A DNA stretch of 64,000 nt from Chryseosolibacter sp964438975 (GTDB lineage: Bacteria > Bacteroidota > Bacteroidia > Cytophagales > Cyclobacteriaceae), in assembly GCA_964438975.1 (NCBI GenBank), contig CAYTMU010000009.1, positions 27,063-91,062 on the forward strand, read 5' to 3'. The stretch's first letter is position 1, and each line of letters begins with the position of its first letter. A program made the translations under genes and the position numbers. Positions 60,195-64,000 of this stretch are shown one piece after another. A model generated the notes under the pieces. It was given only the letters and a program-made list of their open reading frames with translations. It ran no database searches and was not told the origin of the DNA.

Positions 60195-61256
60195 TTACCG
60201 CGCGACGTTCCACCGAATCACTTTCTCAAGCTTATTCGGTTCTTTAATCCATATCTTACCACTTTCTATTTCGATCAGTCCCTCATCTTTGAAGTCTGAT
60301 AGCACACGGATGACGGACTCAGAAGCCGTCCCTACCATCTTGGCGAGATCGTCGCGGGAAATCGAAATCGCAGACTGAGAGTCCTTCAGGCTATCTGTCT
60401 TGAGCAGTGCCTCGGCCGTGCGCTGACGGACAGAGTTGTAAGCAAGATTGAGCAACTGGGCTTCGCGTTCAGCGACCTTCTTGCAAAGAAGGTGAATGAA
60501 ACTCCTGGAAACGTCAGGATGGCTCTGAATCATCATGAGAAAATCATGCCGAGGAATGCTGATCAACTCGGTCTCCTGTAGTGCAACCGCTGACTCGGTA
60601 TAACTGGTGTTGTCCAGGATCGGCTCAAAGCCGAAGAAATCGTTAGTCGTGTACAGGTTCATGATTAACTCTTTCCCATCCGGATGAGATTTGAATGTTT
60701 TGATATTCCCGGACTTGATGAAAAAAACCTGCACCGGTACATCACCTTCTGAGTAAATTTCAGTCTTCTTCTTCACGACCTTGACCTTCCGATCTTTTCC
60801 AAGATCCTTGAAGTTAAGGATAGCCTGAGCATCCCGGAAGAAGCTATCCAGGCCTTCTGAAGAGAGGTCGTATTGCTTGAACTGCATCGCATTCTTTCTC
60901 AAACGCGTTTCGATGGCGTTGAGCAGATCGGTGTCGTCAAATGGTTTGGTCAGATAGTCATCAGCGCCCATGTTCATTCCCTTGCGGATATCGGCTCTTT
61001 CCGTCTTGGCTGTCAGAAAAATAAACGGGATACCTGCTGTCAACTCATTCTTACTCAGGATGTGCAACACTCCGTAGCCATCCAGTTCAGGCATCATGAT
61101 GTCACAGATGATGAGGTCGGGTTTCTCTTGTTGGGCAAGTTCCAGGCCGATACGGCCATTCTCCGCGACGACCACTTCATAGTTTGCAAGTGACAGTATC
61201 TCACTCGTATTTTCCCTGACCTCCGGGTTATCCTCAATCAATAGTATCTTCTTCAT
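60195..61256 (-). CDS. Response regulator fused to a Crp-type DNA-binding domain
   Basis: This 353-residue protein has a receiver domain (residues 1-120; KKILLIEDNPEV, phospho-acceptor in LIICDIMMPELDGY and the K in TKPFDDTD). A cyclic-nucleotide-like barrel (about 150-270) and a Crp HTH (SISRDDLAKMVGTASESVIR) follow. It thus joins two-component input to a Crp-family output. It overlaps the histidine kinase stop by four bases and is its obvious partner. The HTH has ES-x-x-R in the recognition helix, so it is the second candidate, next to the protein at 50722-51318, for binding TGAYNNNNRTCA sites. Confidence 0.93.
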   Translation of the reverse strand: MKKILLIEDNPEVRENTSEILSLANYEVVVAENGRIGLELAQQEKPDLIICDIMMPELDGYGVLHILSKNELTAGIPFIFLTAKTERADIRKGMNMGADDYLTKPFDDTDLLNAIETRLRKNAMQFKQYDLSSEGLDSFFRDAQAILNFKDLGKDRKVKVVKKKTEIYSEGDVPVQVFFIKSGNIKTFKSHPDGKELIMNLYTTNDFFGFEPILDNTSYTESAVALQETELISIPRHDFLMMIQSHPDVSRSFIHLLCKKVAEREAQLLNLAYNSVRQRTAEALLKTDSLKDSQSAISISRDDLAKMVGTASESVIRVLSDFKDEGLIEIESGKIWIKEPNKLEKVIRWNVAR

Positions 61257-62503
61257 ACACGGTCTTTATCGTATCGTGGAATCCATACACTAAAGATACT
61301 TCCTTTTCCGTATTCGCTCGTAAAGGTGATCGTGCCTCCCAATAATTCAACGTACCTCCTTACGATATTGAGTCCCAGACCGGTGCCTTGTACATTCCCC
61401 GCATTACTGGCTCGGAAGAATCGTGCAAACATGTGCTTATGATCTTCCGATGGAATCCCGATGCCCTGATCACGTACAGACAGGAGTAATCCGTGCTGTT
61501 CCGTTGTACATCTGATTTCAATCGGCTTGTCGGCTTCCGAATACTTACTCGCATTCGAAATCAAGTTGAAGAGGATATGCCGGAGGATACGCGCATCGGA
61601 ATCGATCTCTTTCGGGCTCTCCCGGCAGTCGATGATCAAACGCTGACCTTCTTTCAACGTAAGCACCATTTCCTCTTCAACTTCTTTGAGGAAATCACTC
61701 ACATTGATAAGATCATTTACCACGTCGATCTTCCCTTCCTCAAGTTTTCCCAGCGACAGGAAATCGTTTAGAATAGAGGTCAAATGATTGACAGATAACT
61801 TGATCCGCTGTACATGCTTTCCGACTTTATCAACTTCCCCCCGATTGTTGTATTGGTCGATTAACGATGCCGAGCTGAGTACTGTACTGAGGGGTGTCCT
61901 GAACTCATGCGATGCAATGGACACGAATTTGGTTTTCAATTCATTGACTTCCCGCTCCCGTCCCAGCGCCTTTTGCGCCTCTTCTTCCGCCTTCTTCCTG
62001 ACATATATTTCCTTCTCAAGGGCCTTGATAGTCGAATTGAGATCTTCCGTTCGCGCCTGAACCTTCTTCTCTAATTCCGAAGCATAGACCAGAAGTTGCT
62101 CCTCGCTCCTTCGCAGCGCTTCCTCGGCCCGTTTTGGCTCCGTCACATCACTGACAAACGCCATGACCATGAGTTCACCTTCGATACGGGTATAACTCAG
62201 ACTGACCGCTACAGGGAACTCACTTCCATCTTTGCGTTTCGCGACCAGGTCGCGTCCCATGCCCATCGGACGGGGTTCCGGATTTCTGTTGAACTCCTGG
62301 CGATATGCGATGTGCCTGTGGCGCAGTTGCTCCGGCAAAAGATCCTCGATTAGCACACCGATCAAGGCGCCGGCTTCATAGCCGAACATTCTTTCACTTA
62401 TTGGATTCGCTAAAAGGATCTTTCCGTGCTGATCCACCATAATGATGGCTTCCACTGAACTCTGAAAGATCTGTCTGAAGGTTTCATTCGAAGAGAATGG
62501 CAT
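61253..62503 (-). CDS. PAS-domain sensor histidine kinase
   Basis: This kinase has 416 residues from the start MPFSSNETFRQIF; the frame opens nine codons earlier. A PAS domain (about 5-120; QSSVEAIIMVDQHGKILLAN) with a PAC-like extension is followed by a coiled-coil linker. HisKA has the phospho-acceptor His in SIASHEFRTPLSTVL, and HATPase_c follows (NLISNASKYSE, RDQGIGIPSEDHKHMFARFF, QGTGLGLNIVRRYVELLGG). No membrane helix is seen, so it senses a cytoplasmic signal; the PAS domain may bind heme, flavin or a small molecule. It is cotranscribed with the receiver-Crp fusion gene. Confidence 0.92.
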   Translation of the reverse strand: MPFSSNETFRQIFQSSVEAIIMVDQHGKILLANPISERMFGYEAGALIGVLIEDLLPEQLRHRHIAYRQEFNRNPEPRPMGMGRDLVAKRKDGSEFPVAVSLSYTRIEGELMVMAFVSDVTEPKRAEEALRRSEEQLLVYASELEKKVQARTEDLNSTIKALEKEIYVRKKAEEEAQKALGREREVNELKTKFVSIASHEFRTPLSTVLSSASLIDQYNNRGEVDKVGKHVQRIKLSVNHLTSILNDFLSLGKLEEGKIDVVNDLINVSDFLKEVEEEMVLTLKEGQRLIIDCRESPKEIDSDARILRHILFNLISNASKYSEADKPIEIRCTTEQHGLLLSVRDQGIGIPSEDHKHMFARFFRASNAGNVQGTGLGLNIVRRYVELLGGTITFTSEYGKGSIFSVWIPRYDKDRV

Positions 62504-62534
62504 GGTGCAGAAAAAAAGCAATATAAACAAAAGC

Positions 62535-62546
62535 TGACAAAAATCA
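62535..62546. promoter_or_regulatory. Crp/Fnr-type box between kinase and uspA
   Basis: TGACAAAAATCA, in the inverted repeat CTGA-N6-TCAG, lies in the divergent gap. An imperfect -7 element TAGTTTCG at 62593-62600 would place it about 63 bases upstream of the uspA start point. It could also regulate the kinase-regulator pair. Confidence 0.55.
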
Positions 62547-62616
62547 GTTCAACAATTGATTCAAGTCCTGAAATTACAGCCGTACAGGGACGTAGTTTCG
62601 AAAATAATTACCTGAA

Positions 62617-63051
62617 ATGAGACAACTATTGTGTTTGGTCGATTTGACGGCGTCATCGGGAAGGGTTCTGGACGTAGCGGCGAGGATTGCGCACGCCTGC
62701 GGACTGCACCTCACCGTCCTATACACGTACCGCCTGATCAGCGACGAACATACCGGCGATTTAACTGCACTTAAACGAAAAATTGAATCGACCGCAAAAG
62801 AAAAGTTCGAAAAACTGATCAGCGAATGCCAGGATAACTACCGGATGGGCTACAGCTTCCAGACTGAGATCGGTTTCATATCGGACCGGATCTATGCCAA
62901 CGTTACCCGGAATGGGGTCGATATGATCGTCATTGGTCAGGAGCAAGCGGAAGCAGCAAATGACATACGTAGCTTCAACCTTCAGCAGATGATCAAATCC
63001 CTCCAGCTTCCTTTCGTCATCGTGCCGGCGGAAAAGGTCGAGGCGGCTTGA
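62617..63051 (+). CDS. Universal stress protein UspA family
   Basis: This single-domain Usp has 144 residues. CLVDLTASSGRVLDVAARIA is the typical first strand and helix with the conserved Asp, and GVDMIVIGQEQ is the fourth-strand region. LQQMIKSLQLPFVIVPAEKV replaces the usual G-x2-G-x9-G(S/T) ATP loop, so ATP binding is doubtful. Usp genes under Fnr control are common in low-oxygen regulons. The 3' end overlaps the convergent L,D-transpeptidase gene by 35 bases. Confidence 0.85.
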   Translation: MRQLLCLVDLTASSGRVLDVAARIAHACGLHLTVLYTYRLISDEHTGDLTALKRKIESTAKEKFEKLISECQDNYRMGYSFQTEIGFISDRIYANVTRNGVDMIVIGQEQAEAANDIRSFNLQQMIKSLQLPFVIVPAEKVEAA

Positions 63052-64000
63052 CGGTCACGACCCTGGCAGTCGAATACAACTTGCTGATCAACCCGGAGTC
63101 CTTTTTATAGATATCGTCATAAAATACGATATCCCCCTTCGTGTCGGCGGCGGCTGTCAGGTACCGGATATAGATCGGTATAGGACGCGGAATATCGACA
63201 GTATGCATCAGGCGTTGGGCGAGGTAATTTTCCAGCAACGCTGACTTCTTGCTCACCGAGCCGGTAACGAGATAATGGGCAAACAACTCAGCCTTTTCGA
63301 TCCGGATGCATCCATGACTTAACGCTCTCGATTTCAGTCGAAACAACCGAGGTGCATTTGTGTCGTGCACAAAAACGGCGTACGGATTGTCGAAGACAAA
63401 CTTCAAGATGCCCATGGAATTATCCGGACCTTCGCGCTGGCGAAGAAGGATGGGAAAATTGTTTCTGTTGAATTGTTTCCAAGCGATGCTGTCGGGATGC
63501 AAAACTCGACCTCCACGATCCAATACATCAAAATTGTTTCGGGTAATAAAGCTCGTGTCGCGTTGAATGGCGGGCAGAAACTCTTCTACAGCAATGCGGC
63601 GTGGCACATGCCAATACGGGTAGGTGACAAAACATTGGATCGTGCTGTTGAATTCCGGAGTCGCCTGACTCGGTTTCCCGACGATGGCCCGGGACTCCAA
63701 TACCACAGTATCACCATCAATCACCTCAAGTTGAAACGATGGAATGTTTACATAGACGTAACGACTCGCGGAAAACCCTTTTTCTTGCCGCCAGCGCTCG
63801 AGGTTGAGCTCAACGATCTGAACCTGGCGGTGTACGGGAATTGAATCTACCACATGTCCTTGCATCAGTTGACTGCGGACAGAGGAGTCTGCTCGTCCGA
63901 TCAGTTTCTCCAGGGCCTGTCGCAAGTCCCGATACTGCCTGTAGGCCGGTTGTTGTTCTTCAAGCCGCTCCGATATACGGCCGTCGGCGAGGGCTTTCCG
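63017..64000 (-). CDS. L,D-transpeptidase family protein (YcbB-like), 5'-partial
   Basis: This is the C-terminal 327 residues of a murein L,D-transpeptidase; the start lies outside the window. The coding frame remains open to position 64000 (RKALADGRISERLEEQQ). A YkuD catalytic domain covers most of it: YVYVNIPSFQLEVIDGD at its start, FVHDTNAPRLFRL, and the catalytic SHGCIRIEKAELFA with its Cys. TYPYWHVPRRIAVEEFLPAI is typical of the YcbB branch, which also has an upstream peptidoglycan-binding segment. It forms 3-3 cross-links in the periplasm. Confidence 0.9.
   Translation of the reverse strand, partial: RKALADGRISERLEEQQPAYRQYRDLRQALEKLIGRADSSVRSQLMQGHVVDSIPVHRQVQIVELNLERWRQEKGFSASRYVYVNIPSFQLEVIDGDTVVLESRAIVGKPSQATPEFNSTIQCFVTYPYWHVPRRIAVEEFLPAIQRDTSFITRNNFDVLDRGGRVLHPDSIAWKQFNRNNFPILLRQREGPDNSMGILKFVFDNPYAVFVHDTNAPRLFRLKSRALSHGCIRIEKAELFAHYLVTGSVSKKSALLENYLAQRLMHTVDIPRPIPIYIRYLTAAADTKGDIVFYDDIYKKDSGLISKLYSTARVVTVKPPRPFPPAR

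Noticed and set aside
1..64000. tRNA/rRNA genes, CRISPR arrays, insertion sequences, prophage
   Set aside because: No cloverleaf-like sequence, regularly spaced repeats, transposase or phage gene was recognised on either strand.

Overview
The window looks like chromosomal DNA of a free-living member of the Bacteroidota (Cytophagales/Chitinophagales-like). The evidence is a SusC/RagA receptor next to a beta-propeller/Y_Y_Y/LuxR sensor, promoter elements of the TAnnTTTG type, a Nudix-type arabinose regulator as known from Bacteroides, a fused CcoNO cbb3 oxidase and a lipoprotein (clade II) nitrous oxide reductase. There are about 49 protein genes packed in operons. I see no rRNA or tRNA gene, insertion sequence, prophage or CRISPR array, and no gene-free stretch longer than 300 bases.

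Layout. 1-6000: a frameshifted, 3'-truncated SusC-type receptor and a divergent membrane-bound one-component sensor. 6000-15800: housekeeping and accessory genes (dienelactone hydrolase, M1 peptidase, fatty acid desaturase, RDD protein, FAD/Fe-S D-lactate-dehydrogenase-like protein, Fsr-type MFS exporter, pirin). 15900-20650: the arabinose operon araB-araD-araA-araR, with a perfect 14-bp palindrome just upstream of araB. 20790-21906: an exported Gfo/Idh/MocA oxidoreductase. 21900-28850: a MoxR/DUF58/DUF4350/DUF4129/SpoIIM membrane-stress type operon with a divergent RDD gene. 28870-30772: a PNPOx-fold protein and a beta-CASP MBL nuclease.

30800-62550 is a low-oxygen/denitrification island. 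It holds ccoI, a CoA-transferase/hydrolase gene, ccoS, two 12-TM proteins (one NnrS-like, one resembling a degenerate heme-copper oxidase subunit I) and hemN. Next come a lipoprotein cytochrome c, nosZ, a nosB-like gene, nosL, nosD, nosF, nosY and a truncated hemoglobin. Then follow a TrhA/HlyIII protein, a 609-residue conserved protein of unknown function, nadB, nadA and a Crp/Fnr regulator. The island ends with a B12-dependent ribonucleotide reductase, the di-iron repair protein Ric, ccoNO-ccoQ-ccoP-ccoG-ccoH-SafE, and a histidine kinase with a response regulator fused to a Crp domain. A UspA protein and a partial L,D-transpeptidase close the window.

The main observation is a shared 12-bp operator, TGAYNNNNRTCA. 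I find eight copies by eye, essentially all in promoter regions of this island: ccoI, hemN (two), cytochrome c/nosZ, the unknown 609-residue gene, ric, ccoNO and kinase/uspA. Several sit about 41 or 62 bases before a plausible start point, the classical Fnr geometries. This predicts one Crp/Fnr regulon for microaerobic and N2O respiration that includes two poorly understood components: the 609-residue protein and the pair of 12-TM His-rich proteins. No nir or nor gene lies in the window. All assignments are by reading; no database search was run.
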